Notes: a model not told the origin generated them from the letters alone. A stretch of DNA of 64,000 nt from Streptomyces sp. Ncost-T10-10d (GCF_900091955.1 NZ_FMDF01000130.1:1-64000), one strand, 5' to 3'; positions 31,977 to 40,704 are shown, counted from the stretch's first letter. Numbers and translations: made by a program.

Positions 31977-33017
31977 TCAGCTCCGTCCGGCCCAGATGTT
32001 GGTGCCCGCGGTGTCCACGGCGAAGGCGTCGATCTCCTTCAGCTCCTCGGCGGACAGCGGCGCACCGGCAAGCGCCGCGACGTTCTCCTCCAGCTGCTTC
32101 ACGCTCGAAGCGCCGATCAGCGCCGACGTCATACGGCTGTCCCGCAGCACCCAGTCGAGTGCCAGCTGGGCGAGTGACTGCCCGCGCCGCCGGGCGATGT
32201 CGTTCAGCCCGTTCAGCCGGCGCAGCACCTCGGCGGAGAGCAGGCCCGGGTCCAGGGACTTGCCCTGGGTGGCACGCGAGCCCTCCGGGATGCCCGTCAG
32301 GTACTTGTTCGTGAGCAGGCCCTGGGCGAGCGGCACGAAGGAGATGCAGCCCATGCCGGCCGTCTCCAGGGTGTCGAGCAGCCCGTCGTCCTCGATCCAG
32401 CGGTTGATCATCGAATAGGACGGCTGGTGGATCAGCGCCGGTACACCCATCTCCTTGAGCAGCCGGGCCGCCTCGGCGGTCTGCTCCGCGTTGTACGAGG
32501 ACACACCCACGTACAGCGCCTTGCCCTGCTGCACGGCGGAGGCCAGCGCCCCCATCGTCTCCTCCAGCGGAGTGTCCGGGTCGAAGCGGTGGGAGTAGAA
32601 GATGTCGACGTAGTCGAGCCCCATCCGCTTCAGCGAGGCGTCGAGCGAGGACAGCAGGTACTTGCGGGAGCCCCACTCGCCGTACGGGCCGGGGTGCATG
32701 TCGTAGCCGGCCTTGGTGGAGATGATCAGCTCGTCCCGGTACGGGGCGAAGTCCTGCCGGAACATCTTGCCGAAATTGAGCTCGGCGGAGCCGGGCGGCG
32801 GCCCGTAGTTGTTGGCCAGATCGAAGTGGGTCACCCCGAGATCGAAGGCGCGGCGCAGGATCGCCCGCTGGGAGTCCAGCGTGCGGTCGTCGCCGAAGTT
32901 GTGCCAGAGGCCGAGGGAGATGGCCGGGAGCTTGAGACCGCTGCGGCCGGTGCGGCGGTATTCCATGGAGTCGTAGCGCGAACCGGCGGCCCGGTAGAAG
33001 AGAGGAGAATCAGTCAC
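31977..33017 (-). CDS. Aldo-keto reductase, L-glyceraldehyde-3-phosphate reductase type
   Basis: A protein of 346 aa from the GTG at 33017, after AAGGAGAG. TIM-barrel AKR motifs: MEYRRTGRSGLKLPAISLGLW, FDLANNYGPPPGSAE (catalytic Asp/Tyr), Lys in ISTKAGYDM, His in FYSHRFDPDTPLEETM, and cofactor-binding SALIGASSVKQLEEN. GYDMHPGPYGEWGSRKYL is characteristic of the YghZ/GPR (AKR14) subgroup, which reduces L-glyceraldehyde 3-phosphate and detoxifies methylglyoxal with NADPH. It is a single gene, convergent with the 6C RNA. Confidence 0.9.
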   Translation of the reverse strand: MTDSPLFYRAAGSRYDSMEYRRTGRSGLKLPAISLGLWHNFGDDRTLDSQRAILRRAFDLGVTHFDLANNYGPPPGSAELNFGKMFRQDFAPYRDELIISTKAGYDMHPGPYGEWGSRKYLLSSLDASLKRMGLDYVDIFYSHRFDPDTPLEETMGALASAVQQGKALYVGVSSYNAEQTAEAARLLKEMGVPALIHQPSYSMINRWIEDDGLLDTLETAGMGCISFVPLAQGLLTNKYLTGIPEGSRATQGKSLDPGLLSAEVLRRLNGLNDIARRRGQSLAQLALDWVLRDSRMTSALIGASSVKQLEENVAALAGAPLSAEELKEIDAFAVDTAGTNIWAGRS

Positions 33018-33217
33018 GTTTCTCTCCTTATCACGGACTTGTGACAGGCCGGGTTGGGCCGGTGCGCCGCCTGCGCAGTAATGTGGCGGCTTCGGGGACT
33101 GCCACGGCACGGCGCGGCGATGGACTCTGCGGAGTAGTGCGGCGATCCCCAGGGGGACGACCCCGGACCCCGGGCAATGGGGCGGGCGGGCCCGCACGGA
33201 ACCGAGAGGTGAACTCA

Positions 33218-33979
33218 GTGAACTTGCGCGACCTGGTGTACGGGCTCTACGCGCGCCGGGTGGAGGCCCGCCTCGACCACACCCAGGTGCCCAAGCACAT
33301 CGGCGTCATCCTCGACGGCAACCGGCGCTGGGCGAAGGCGTCCGGCGGCACGGCCGCGCAGGGGCACCAGGCCGGTGCGGACAAGATCCAGGAGCTGCTC
33401 GGCTGGTGCAGCGAGACCGATGTGGAAGTCGTCACACTCTGGCTGCTCTCCACGGACAACTTCGACCGGCCCGAATCCGAGCTGACGCCGCTCCTCGGCA
33501 TCATCGAGAACACCGTGCGCGACCTCGCGGCGGACGGGCGCTGGCGGGTCCACCACGTCGGCACGCTCGATCTGCTGCCCGCCCACACCCAGACCGTGCT
33601 CAAGGAGGCCGAGCAGGCCACGGCCGACATCGACGGGATACTGGTCAATGTCGCCGTCGGCTACGGCGGGCGCCAGGAGATCGCGGACGCGGTCCGCTCG
33701 CTGCTGCTGGACCACTCCGCCAAGGGGACGTCCTTCGAGGACCTGGCGGAGATCGTCTCCACCGACCTGATCTCCGAGCACCTCTACACCCGGGGCCAGC
33801 CCGACCCGGACCTGGTGATCCGCACCAGTGGCGAGCAGCGGCTGTCCGGTTTCATGCTCTGGCAGAGCGCGCACTCCGAGTACTACTTCTGCGAGGTCTT
33901 CTGGCCGGCCTTCCGCCGCGTCGACTTCCTGCGAGCGCTGCGCGACTACGCGGCCCGCCACCGCCGCTACGGCGGCTGA
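33218..33979 (+). CDS. uppS: Isoprenyl (polyprenyl diphosphate) transferase, UppS family
   Basis: A protein of 253 aa from the GTG at 33218, five bases after GAGGTGA; the longer frame upstream would add 59 GC-rich residues. Cis-prenyltransferase motifs: IGVILDGNRRWAK (catalytic Asp33), HQAGADKIQELLGW, TLWLLSTDNFDRP, the ELTPLL segment, and DLVIRTSGEQRLSGFMLWQ with the SEYYF end. It extends allylic diphosphates with isopentenyl diphosphate to make undecaprenyl diphosphate or a shorter Z-prenyl product. Streptomyces usually has two such genes, so whether this one is the essential carrier-lipid synthase is open. Confidence 0.92.
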   Translation: MNLRDLVYGLYARRVEARLDHTQVPKHIGVILDGNRRWAKASGGTAAQGHQAGADKIQELLGWCSETDVEVVTLWLLSTDNFDRPESELTPLLGIIENTVRDLAADGRWRVHHVGTLDLLPAHTQTVLKEAEQATADIDGILVNVAVGYGGRQEIADAVRSLLLDHSAKGTSFEDLAEIVSTDLISEHLYTRGQPDPDLVIRTSGEQRLSGFMLWQSAHSEYYFCEVFWPAFRRVDFLRALRDYAARHRRYGG

Positions 33980-34460
33980 CACCGTCTGTTCACGGGGGCT
34001 CGCGTCCCCCGGAGAGAGCAACGTCCCCGGCGGCACCGCTCAACCCCGTCCGCGATCGCCGGACGGGGGTGAGCGGTGCCGCGTACCGTTTCGCCTTCCG
34101 GCCCGTCCGGCGTCTGCGGACGGAGCCATTCGGGTGGTGTGCCCGAACCCACAGGCCCGGGCCACTGCTCCCGTCTCACCGCCCGCTCCAGGACGGCATG
34201 GCTTCGCGTGTTCGAGGGAATACCCCTGACAGGTCGATGTCCGGTCACCAACCAGGCGGACGTCGTGTCCAAGTGAGCGGCATGGAGTCCGCTCGCCCGG
34301 GAGGCCTCTTGCACACGAAGGACCGTACATACAGTGCGGCCGACGCGGAGGGCCGGCGCTCGGCCCGTGCATCGGGGCCGCAGCCCGGTCCGTCCTCTCC
34401 CATTGGGATGCTCCGCGACGCCGTCGCACCCCAACCTCGTCCGAGGGGGTACGTCCTTCC
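33980..34460. other. 481-bp intergenic region before phoH
   Basis: Contains the large terminator hairpin at 34031-34081 and then about 380 bp of probable promoter and leader for the PhoH gene. No credible gene: several overlapping frames on both strands, none with a ribosome site. Two CGGACGG/CCGTCCG patches around 34100-34125 can pair weakly. Confidence 0.55.
34031..34081 (+). terminator. Large hairpin terminator after uppS
   Basis: The 22-nt arms 34031-34052 and 34060-34081 (CGGCACCGCTCA... / ...TGAGCGGTGCCG) pair with one mismatch around a 7-nt loop. No U tract follows. Confidence 0.8.
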
Positions 34461-35783
34461 GTGGTGACCAGCACAAAGCGCCGCATGTCCGACAGGCGCA
34501 CCTATGTTCTCGACACCAGCGTCCTGCTGGCCGATCCGAACGCCATGGCCCGGTTCGACGAGCACGAAGTCGTGCTCCCGATCGTCGTGGTCACGGAACT
34601 GGAGGCCAAACGGCACCACCCGGAGCTGGGGTACTTCGCCCGGCAGGCCCTGCGCCTGCTGGACGACTTCCGGACCCGGTACGGCCGGCTGGATGCCCCG
34701 ATCCCGCTCGGGGATCTGGGCGGGACGCTGCGCGTCGAACTCAACCATTCCGACCCCGGCGTACTGCCTGCCGGCTACCGGTTGGGGGACAACGACTCAC
34801 GGATCCTCGCGGTCGCGCGCAACCTCCAGGCCGAGGGGTACGACGTCACGGTCGTCTCCAAGGACCTGCCGCTGCGTATCAAGGCGTCCTCGGTCGGCCT
34901 CCTCGCCGAGGAGTACCGCGCCGAACTCGCCATCACCGACTCCGGCTGGACGGGAATGTCGGAACTGCCCCTCGCCGCCGAGCAGGTGGATCTGCTCTAC
35001 GGGGAGGAGACGCTGTACGTACCCGAAGCCGCCGAACTGCCCGTGCACACCGGACTGGTCCTCCAGTCCGAGCGCGGCAAGGCGCTCGGCCGGGTCACCG
35101 CCGAGGGAAATGTGCGCCTGGTGCGCGGCGACCGGGAGGTCTTCGGCATCCACGGCCGCAGCGCCGAGCAGCGCATCGCGCTCGATCTGCTCCTCGACCA
35201 GGACGTCGGCATCGTGTCGCTGGGCGGCAGGGCCGGCACCGGCAAGTCGGCGCTGGCGCTCTGTGCGGGTCTCGAAGCCGTCCTGGAGCGCAGGCAGCAC
35301 CAGAAGGTGATGGTCTTCCGCCCGCTGTACGCGGTCGGCGGGCAGGAACTGGGCTATCTCCCCGGCACCGAGGCCGAGAAGATGAGCCCCTGGGCGCAGG
35401 CCGTCTTCGACACGCTCTCGGCGGTCGCCGGACGCGAGGTGATCGAGGAGGTGCTGGGGCGCGGCATGCTGGAGATCCTGCCGCTCACCCACATCCGGGG
35501 CCGCTCGCTCCACGACGCCTTCGTGATCGTCGACGAGGCGCAGTCCCTCGAACGGAACGTCCTGCTGACCGTGTTGTCCCGGATCGGGGCTAATTCCCGC
35601 GTGGTGCTCACCCATGACGTGGCCCAGCGGGACAACCTCAGGGTCGGCCGGTACGACGGAGTCGTCGCCGTGGTCGAGAAACTGAAGGGCCATCCGCTCT
35701 TCGCGCATGTCACGCTCAGCCGCTCCGAGCGCTCGCAGATCGCCGCGCTGGTGACCGAAATGCTGGAGGAAGGCCAGATCTGA
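34461..35783 (+). CDS. PhoH family protein: PIN ribonuclease plus PhoH ATPase
   Basis: A protein of 440 aa from the GTG at 34461 (a downstream ATG at codon 9 is possible). The N-terminal PIN domain has its four acidic positions visible: YVLDTSVLLADP, VVTELEAKR, NDSRILAVARN and VSKDLPLR. The C-terminal PhoH domain has Walker A GGRAGTGKSAL (Lys262), YLPGTEAEKMSPWAQ and Walker B FVIVDEAQS. PIN-PhoH (PhoH2) proteins are RNA helicases with nuclease activity. This is the chromosomal single-gene form without an upstream antitoxin-like partner. The gene has a long leader and is followed by a hairpin. Confidence 0.93.
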   Translation: MVTSTKRRMSDRRTYVLDTSVLLADPNAMARFDEHEVVLPIVVVTELEAKRHHPELGYFARQALRLLDDFRTRYGRLDAPIPLGDLGGTLRVELNHSDPGVLPAGYRLGDNDSRILAVARNLQAEGYDVTVVSKDLPLRIKASSVGLLAEEYRAELAITDSGWTGMSELPLAAEQVDLLYGEETLYVPEAAELPVHTGLVLQSERGKALGRVTAEGNVRLVRGDREVFGIHGRSAEQRIALDLLLDQDVGIVSLGGRAGTGKSALALCAGLEAVLERRQHQKVMVFRPLYAVGGQELGYLPGTEAEKMSPWAQAVFDTLSAVAGREVIEEVLGRGMLEILPLTHIRGRSLHDAFVIVDEAQSLERNVLLTVLSRIGANSRVVLTHDVAQRDNLRVGRYDGVVAVVEKLKGHPLFAHVTLSRSERSQIAALVTEMLEEGQI

Positions 35784-35802
35784 TACGGGATACGACAGTT
35801 GG

Positions 35803-35839
35803 TGCCGCCCGGCGAGCGAAGCAGCTTAGCCGGGCGGCA
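35803..35839 (+). terminator. Terminator hairpin after phoH
   Basis: TGCCGCCCGGC (35803-35813) pairs perfectly with GCCGGGCGGCA (35829-35839); loop 15 nt. Confidence 0.75.
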
Positions 35840-36173
35840 TCGTGTTGCGGCGGCATTTCCGGAAAACACTTGCTCCGAACGGGGTGTGAGCTTTCACACG
35901 CAACGGAGAATTGCCTACCGGCGTGCCGTTCCGGCAGAGTCTTGCTTCCGTCAGGCCCCGCATACGGCACACCCGCACCTCCAGAGGTGCCACGCACCGC
36001 ACAACTCAACAATCGCCGTCCGTATGCCGCCCGCGAGCACCACGCGGCACTCCCTCAGGGGAGTTGCCCACCGGGCCCGTGCCTCCCGTGACCCAAGCAG
36101 TAGGGAGGCCAGTGCCAGGGGCACGATTGCGTCCGCGAGGTCACCTAAGCGGGCGCTGCTGGAAGGACACCGT
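35840..36173 (+). promoter_or_regulatory. Promoter and structured leader of the SLT-domain gene
   Basis: 334 bp without a gene but with several palindromes: GTGTGA-GCTT-TCACAC (35884-35899), GCACCTC-CA-GAGGTGC (35975-35990) and GCCTCCC/GGGAGGC (36081-36109). The first resembles a cyclic-nucleotide-type regulator site but its spacing is too short for the usual Crp consensus. The others could fold in the 5' UTR. Cell-wall lytic genes in Streptomyces are often riboswitch-controlled, but I could not find the c-di-AMP (ydaO) core here. Confidence 0.45.
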
Positions 36174-36881
36174 GTGAGCCGGATCTCGGTCCGGGGGTTC
36201 GCCGTGGCGTCAGCCACCGCGGTCACCACCGTCGGCGCCGTCGTAGGCGTTGCCTCGGGCAGCACTCCCGCTGCTGACGACAACAACTTCGAGGCGACCG
36301 CAGCCGACGCGACGCTTCTCGCCGACATCCCTGCGGGCCAGCAGGCCCAGGTGCAGACCGCCTCGCTGACGCAGCAGGCCGACGCCCAGGCATCCGCGGC
36401 CGACGCGGCGGCGAAGAAGTCCGTGGAGGAAGCGGCCCGTATCCAGGCTGCCAAGGACGCCAAGTCGAAGAAGCAGGCGGCCGAGGCCAAGCTGGAGAAG
36501 GAGCGCCAGGACAAGAAGGACGCGGCCGAGCGCGCCAGCCGTTCCGAGATCCGCAGCGCCTCCTCGTTCGCGCAGCAGGGCTCGTACACCGTGGCCGAAA
36601 TCAAGGCGATCGCGCGGCAGATCGTTCCCGCCGACCAGTTCCAGTGCTTCAGCAACATCGTGAACGTCGAGTCGAGCTGGAACTACCGGGCGAGCAACCC
36701 GTCCTCCGGTGCGTACGGCCTCGTCCAGGCGCTGCCGGGCTCGAAGATGTCGAGTGCCGGAGCCGACTGGCAGACCAACCCGGCCACGCAGATCAAGTGG
36801 GGCCTCAGCTACATGAACGGCGCCAAGTACGGCAGCCCGTGCGGTGCCTGGTCCTTCTGGCAGGCCAATCACTGGTACTAG
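36174..36881 (+). CDS. Secreted lytic-transglycosylase-like (SLT/aggregation-promoting-factor) protein
   Basis: A protein of 235 aa from the GTG at 36174, six bases after GGAAGGA. A signal peptide (VRGFAVASATAVTTVGAVVG) is followed by an Ala/Lys/Glu coiled coil (about 70-125: KKSVEEAARIQAAKD and KLEKERQDKKDAAERAS) and an SLT-like lysozyme-fold domain (about 140-235) with the catalytic-type Glu in NIVNVESSWNYRA, GAYGLVQALPGSKM and a final CGAWSFWQANHWY. It should act in the cell wall on glycan strands, probably during growth or spore germination. Single gene with its own terminator. Confidence 0.88.
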   Translation: MSRISVRGFAVASATAVTTVGAVVGVASGSTPAADDNNFEATAADATLLADIPAGQQAQVQTASLTQQADAQASAADAAAKKSVEEAARIQAAKDAKSKKQAAEAKLEKERQDKKDAAERASRSEIRSASSFAQQGSYTVAEIKAIARQIVPADQFQCFSNIVNVESSWNYRASNPSSGAYGLVQALPGSKMSSAGADWQTNPATQIKWGLSYMNGAKYGSPCGAWSFWQANHWY

Positions 36882-36910
36882 AACCTTCCGAGGTTCCGGT
36901 CTCAACCTCT

Positions 36911-36945
36911 CGAAGCCCCTCGCCGTCCTACGGTGAGGGGCTTCG
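36911..36945 (+). terminator. Terminator after the SLT gene
   Basis: CGAAGCCCCTCGCCG (36911-36925) and CGGTGAGGGGCTTCG (36931-36945) form a 15-pair stem with one G-T pair and a 5-nt loop. Confidence 0.85.
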
Positions 36946-37016
36946 CGCGTGTACGGTCGTTCCGGCCGGTTCGGCGGGGGAGCGGTGGGGAGAGAAAACG
37001 GGGGAAAGGGACGATC

Positions 37017-38420
37017 ATGTCGAAGCTTCCGGGGTGGCTCGGCCGTCTGGGCGCCGAACTCACCGAACTGGGCGAGCGGCTGGAACAGCGCAGGGCCGAG
37101 GCAGAGGAGGGCGAGGTCGCGCCGATCGAGCTGCCGGAGACCGCCGCCGTACCCTCTGCCGTGCCTGCCGGAGCCGTACCGGCCGAGGCGGGCCGGCGTG
37201 GCGCCGAGGCCGACCGTGTGCCGCCGCCTCCCGCGTACGCCCCCTCCGTGGCGGCCCGGCCCGATCCGGTCGCGGCGATCCCCTGGGGCATGCGCGTCGC
37301 AGCCGAGGCGTCCTGGCGGCTGCTCGTCCTGGCGGGCACGCTCTATGTGCTGATGCGGGTCATCAGCGCCGTACAGCTGGTGGTTCTGGCCTTCGTCGCC
37401 GCGCTGCTCGTCACCGCGATGCTGCAGCCGACCGTCGCCCGGCTGAGGCGGTACGGTCTGCCGCGCGGACTGGCCACCGCGGTCACGGCGATCCTGGGCT
37501 TCGTCATCATGGGTCTGGTCGGCTGGTTCGTGGTCTGGCAGGTCATGGACAACCTCGACACCCTCTCCGACAAGGTGCGGGCGGGTATCGAGGAGTTGAA
37601 GCACTGGCTGCTCGACAGCCCCTTCCATGTCACCGAACAGCAGATCAACGACGTCGCGAAGAACCTCAGCGACACCATCGGCACCAACACCGAACAGATC
37701 ACCTCAGCCGGGCTGCAGGGCGTCACCGTGATGGCGGAGGTCCTCACCGGGATACTGCTGGCGATGTTCTCGACGCTCTTCCTGCTGTACGACGGGAAGC
37801 GCATCTGGCACTGGGTCCTGAAGCTGGTGCCCGCGCAGGCCCGGCCGGGTGTCGCGGGTGCCGGGCCGCGTGCCTGGCGGACCCTGACCGCCTATGTGCG
37901 CGGCACGGTCATAGTGGCGCTGATCGACGCGATCTTCATCGGCCTCGGGATCTGGTTCCTCAAGGTGCCGATGGCGGTGCCGCTCGCCGTCTTCATCTTT
38001 CTCTTCGCCTTCATCCCGCTGGTCGGTGCGGTGATCTCCGGAGCGCTCGCGGTGGTCGTCGCGCTGGTCACCGAGGGCGTGTTCACCGCGCTCATGGTGC
38101 TGCTCGTGGTGCTCGCCGTGCAGCAGATCGAGGGCCATGTGCTGCAGCCGTTCATCCTGGGACGCGCGGTGCGGGTGCATCCGCTCGCCGTCGTCCTCTC
38201 GGTCGCCGCGGGCGGCATGATCGCCGGCATCGGCGGAGCGGTCGTCGCGGTGCCGCTGGTCGCGGTCACCAATACGGTGGTCGGCTATCTGCGGTCGTAC
38301 GGGCAGGAGGAAGCCCTGCGGCACGCGCCGCCCCCGCGTGGGGCGACCGCGATCGACGTCGCCCCGACACCCGCACCGGGATCGCCGCCCGAGGACAGCG
38401 GCGGCAGGAAGACCGAGTGA
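37017..38420 (+). CDS. AI-2E family transporter
   Basis: A protein of 467 aa from the ATG at 37017 after AAAGGGA. A charged N-terminal region (about 1-95, coiled coil then Pro/Ala-rich) precedes seven or eight TM segments of the AI-2E (TqsA/YdiK) family: VLMRVISAVQLVVLAFVAALL, the periplasmic helical domain 175-230, LTGILLAMFSTLFLLYDGKR, IFLFAFIPLVGAVISGAL and QQIEGHVLQPFILGRAV with the C-terminal GGMIAGIGGAVVAVPLVA. The family exports small molecules; the substrate here is unknown. Followed by a strong terminator. Confidence 0.9.
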   Translation: MSKLPGWLGRLGAELTELGERLEQRRAEAEEGEVAPIELPETAAVPSAVPAGAVPAEAGRRGAEADRVPPPPAYAPSVAARPDPVAAIPWGMRVAAEASWRLLVLAGTLYVLMRVISAVQLVVLAFVAALLVTAMLQPTVARLRRYGLPRGLATAVTAILGFVIMGLVGWFVVWQVMDNLDTLSDKVRAGIEELKHWLLDSPFHVTEQQINDVAKNLSDTIGTNTEQITSAGLQGVTVMAEVLTGILLAMFSTLFLLYDGKRIWHWVLKLVPAQARPGVAGAGPRAWRTLTAYVRGTVIVALIDAIFIGLGIWFLKVPMAVPLAVFIFLFAFIPLVGAVISGALAVVVALVTEGVFTALMVLLVVLAVQQIEGHVLQPFILGRAVRVHPLAVVLSVAAGGMIAGIGGAVVAVPLVAVTNTVVGYLRSYGQEEALRHAPPPRGATAIDVAPTPAPGSPPEDSGGRKTE

Positions 38421-38425
38421 ACAGA

Positions 38426-38467
38426 AGAAGGGCCCCGGGGACGGTCGGTCGTCCTCGGGGCCCTTCT
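38426..38467. terminator. Bidirectional terminator between the AI-2E gene and ahpD
   Basis: AGAAGGGCCCCGGGGAC (38426-38442) pairs with GTCCTCGGGGCCCTTCT (38451-38467), one mismatch, loop 8 nt, between convergent genes. Confidence 0.85.
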
Positions 38468-38489
38468 CGTACAAGGGGTACTGCTGGTC

Positions 38490-39035
38490 CTACTCGGCGA
38501 GCACGGCCTCGGCATCGAGGGTCACGCCGACCGCCTGGATCACCGAGGCAATCTTGACGGCTTCCTGAATGGTCTCACGGTCCACGCCGGCCTTGCGCAG
38601 CACCTGCTCGTGGGAGTCCAGGCACTGGCCGCAGCCGTTGATCGCGGAGACGGCGAGCGACCACAGTTCGAAGTCGATCTTCTCCACGCCGGGCTTGCCG
38701 ATGACGTTCATCCGCAGGCCCGCACGGAGCGTCCCGTACTCGGGGTCCGACAGCAGGTGCCGGGTCCGGTAGAAGACGTTGTTCATCGCCATGATGGCGG
38801 CGGCCGACTTCGCGGCGGTGTACGCCTCCGCGGAGAGGTTGGCCTTCGCCTCCGGCTCCAGCTCGCGCAGCACCTTCGGCGAGCGCGAGGCGATCGCGCA
38901 GGCGAGGACGGTGCCCCAGAGCTGCTGCTGCGTAAGAAGCCCGGTGTCGTCGGCGTGTCCGATGACCGAACCGAGGTTCAGCTTCAGGTCCTTGGCGAAG
39001 TCCGGAACGGCGGCCTTCAGTTCGTCGAGTGCCAT
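38490..39035 (-). CDS. ahpD: Alkyl hydroperoxide reductase AhpD
   Basis: A protein of 181 aa starting MALDELKAAVPDFAKDLKLN. The redox motif NGCGQCLDSHE gives Cys135, Cys138 and His142, the AhpD peroxidase/disulfide-exchange site. AhpD regenerates AhpC using lipoyl-protein electrons in actinobacteria. It starts 12 bp after ahpC ends, so the two are an operon, presumably controlled by the divergent OxyR. Confidence 0.95.
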   Translation of the reverse strand: MALDELKAAVPDFAKDLKLNLGSVIGHADDTGLLTQQQLWGTVLACAIASRSPKVLRELEPEAKANLSAEAYTAAKSAAAIMAMNNVFYRTRHLLSDPEYGTLRAGLRMNVIGKPGVEKIDFELWSLAVSAINGCGQCLDSHEQVLRKAGVDRETIQEAVKIASVIQAVGVTLDAEAVLAE

Positions 39036-39047
39036 GTCGCTGTCAGC

Positions 39048-39602
39048 TCACTCGCCCGAGAGGAGCGCGACCGGGTCGAGGGTGTTCTCGCCCTTGGTCC
39101 AGTTGCACGGGCACAGCTCGTCGGTCTGCAGGGCGTCCAGGACCCGCAGGACCTCCTTGGGGTTACGGCCCACGGAACCGGCGGTCACCATCGTGAACTG
39201 GATCTCGTTGTTCTGGTCGACGATGAAGACGGCGCGCTGGGCGAAGCCGTCCTCGCCCTCGATGCCGAGGTCACGCATGAGCTCGTGCTTCGAGTCGGCC
39301 ATCATCGGGAAGGGCAGGTCGGTCAGGTCCGGGTGGTCCTTGCGCCAGGCGTGGTGCACGAACTCGGAGTCACCGGAGAAGCCGAGGATCTGGGCGTCAC
39401 GGTCGGCGAACTCGTCGTTCAGCTTGCCGAAGGCGGCGATCTCGGTGGGGCACACGAAGGTGAAGTCCTTCGGCCACGCAAAGACGATCTTCCACTTGCC
39501 CTCGTAGGTCTTGTGGTTGATCTGCTCGAACTCCTTGCCGCTCTCCAGCGAGACACAAGCAGTCAGGTCGAACTCGGGGAACTTGTCACCGACAGTGAGC
39601 AC
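39048..39602 (-). CDS. ahpC: Peroxiredoxin AhpC
   Basis: A protein of 184 aa from the GTG at 39602, after AAGGAGA. Peroxidatic Cys51 is in FTFVCPTE, and the resolving cysteine region is CPCNW (Cys164, Cys166). FDLTACVSLESG near the N-terminus and GRNPKEVLRVLDALQ are typical of the actinobacterial AhpC/Prx1 group. It reduces alkyl hydroperoxides and hydrogen peroxide in the cytoplasm. First gene of the ahpC-ahpD operon, divergent from oxyR. Confidence 0.96.
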   Translation of the reverse strand: MLTVGDKFPEFDLTACVSLESGKEFEQINHKTYEGKWKIVFAWPKDFTFVCPTEIAAFGKLNDEFADRDAQILGFSGDSEFVHHAWRKDHPDLTDLPFPMMADSKHELMRDLGIEGEDGFAQRAVFIVDQNNEIQFTMVTAGSVGRNPKEVLRVLDALQTDELCPCNWTKGENTLDPVALLSGE

Positions 39603-39733
39603 GCGCTCTCCTTGCAGCGTAGGAATTCCCTTTTGCGGGAGTTCCTGAGGGTTGGACGGTGTCCACCTTGGCACAGGGTGCATTGATCGCGGAAATAGCT
39701 ACACTCGGTTGTGATGATCGGAGGTGCCTATCA
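39603..39733. promoter_or_regulatory. ahpC / oxyR divergent promoter region
   Basis: 131 bp between the two GTG starts. TACACT at 39699-39704 is a plausible -10 for oxyR. GATC flanks an A/T-rich core (GGAAATAGCTACACTCGG) at 39685-39717, where OxyR would be expected to bind. The oxyR GTG is preceded by GGAGG (39720-39724). The exact OxyR box is not clear to me. Confidence 0.5.
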
Positions 39734-40693
39734 GTGGCGCAGAGTAATCAGGGCAATCGGATCAAACAGCCCAGCCTGTCGCAGCTGCGCGCCTTCGCGG
39801 CCGTCGCCGAATATCTGCACTTCAGGGACGCGGCGGCAGCAATCGGGATGAGTCAGCCGGCGCTGTCGGGGGCCGTATCGGCGCTGGAGGAGGCACTGGG
39901 TGTCCAGCTCATCGAGCGTACGACGCGCAAGGTGCTGCTCTCGCCGGCCGGGGAGCGGCTCGCGGTCCGGGCCCGGGTGGTGCTGGAGGCCGTGGGCGAG
40001 CTGATGGAGGAGGCCGAGGCGGTCCGGGCGCCGTTCACCGGAGTGCTCAGGCTCGGCGTGATCCCGACCGTCGCGCCGTATCTGCTGCCGACCGTGCTGC
40101 GGCTGGTCCACGAGCGCTATCCGGAGCTGGACCTCCAGGTGCACGAGGAACAGACCTCCTCGCTGCTGGAGGGGCTGGCCGCCGGAAGGCTGGATCTGCT
40201 GCTGCTCGCCGTGCCGCTCGGGGTGCCGGGAGTGGCCGAACTTCCGCTCTTCGACGAGGACTTCGTGCTGGTGATGGAGCGGGAACACTGGCTGGGCGGT
40301 CGCGCCGATATTCCGCGCGAGGCCCTGCGCGAACTGCCGCTGCTGCTGCTCGACGAGGGGCACTGCCTGCGCGACCAGGCGCTCGACATATGCAGGGAGG
40401 CGGGGCGTACGGAGGGTGCGCCGGTCACCACGACCGCGGCCGGGCTCTCCACGCTGGTGCAGCTGGTCGCCGGCGGGCTCGGGGTGACGCTGCTGCCGCG
40501 CACCGCGGTGACGGTCGAGACCGGTCGCAACGATGCGCTGGCCACCGGGTACTTCACGGACCCCGCACCGTCGCGGCGGGTGGCGCTGGCGATGCGTACG
40601 GGGGCGGCGCGGCACGAGGAGTTCGAGGAGTTCGCGGCAGCGCTGCGGGTGGCGATGAAGGCGCTGCCGGTACGGGTGACGACGGGCAGGTAG
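39734..40693 (+). CDS. oxyR: LysR-family peroxide sensor OxyR
   Basis: A protein of 319 aa from the GTG at 39734. LysR HTH: LSQLRAFAAVAEYLHFRDAA, GMSQPALSGAVSALEEALG, TTRKVLLSPAG. In the effector domain DEGHCLRDQALDIC places Cys211 and Cys220 nine residues apart, the same spacing as the Cys199-Cys208 redox switch of E. coli OxyR. Position divergent from ahpC-ahpD fits peroxide-responsive control of that operon and perhaps of itself. Ends at a perfect hairpin. Confidence 0.95.
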   Translation: MAQSNQGNRIKQPSLSQLRAFAAVAEYLHFRDAAAAIGMSQPALSGAVSALEEALGVQLIERTTRKVLLSPAGERLAVRARVVLEAVGELMEEAEAVRAPFTGVLRLGVIPTVAPYLLPTVLRLVHERYPELDLQVHEEQTSSLLEGLAAGRLDLLLLAVPLGVPGVAELPLFDEDFVLVMEREHWLGGRADIPREALRELPLLLLDEGHCLRDQALDICREAGRTEGAPVTTTAAGLSTLVQLVAGGLGVTLLPRTAVTVETGRNDALATGYFTDPAPSRRVALAMRTGAARHEEFEEFAAALRVAMKALPVRVTTGR

Positions 40694-40704
40694 GGCGCGG
40701 GAAA

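Noticed and set aside
31791..32177. 128-codon frame beginning in the 6C RNA
   Set aside because: It runs through a perfect intrinsic terminator and into the antisense of the reductase gene.
34461..35783. PhoAT-type toxin-antitoxin system at the PIN-PhoH gene
   Set aside because: No small coupled antitoxin gene directly upstream; the gene has a 480-bp leader containing only a terminator.
35884..35899. Crp site upstream of the SLT gene
   Set aside because: GTGTGA/TCACAC is palindromic, but the half-sites are two bases closer than the usual Crp consensus allows.
35840..36173. c-di-AMP (ydaO) riboswitch before the SLT gene
   Set aside because: Expected from known control of such genes, but the conserved core words could not be found.
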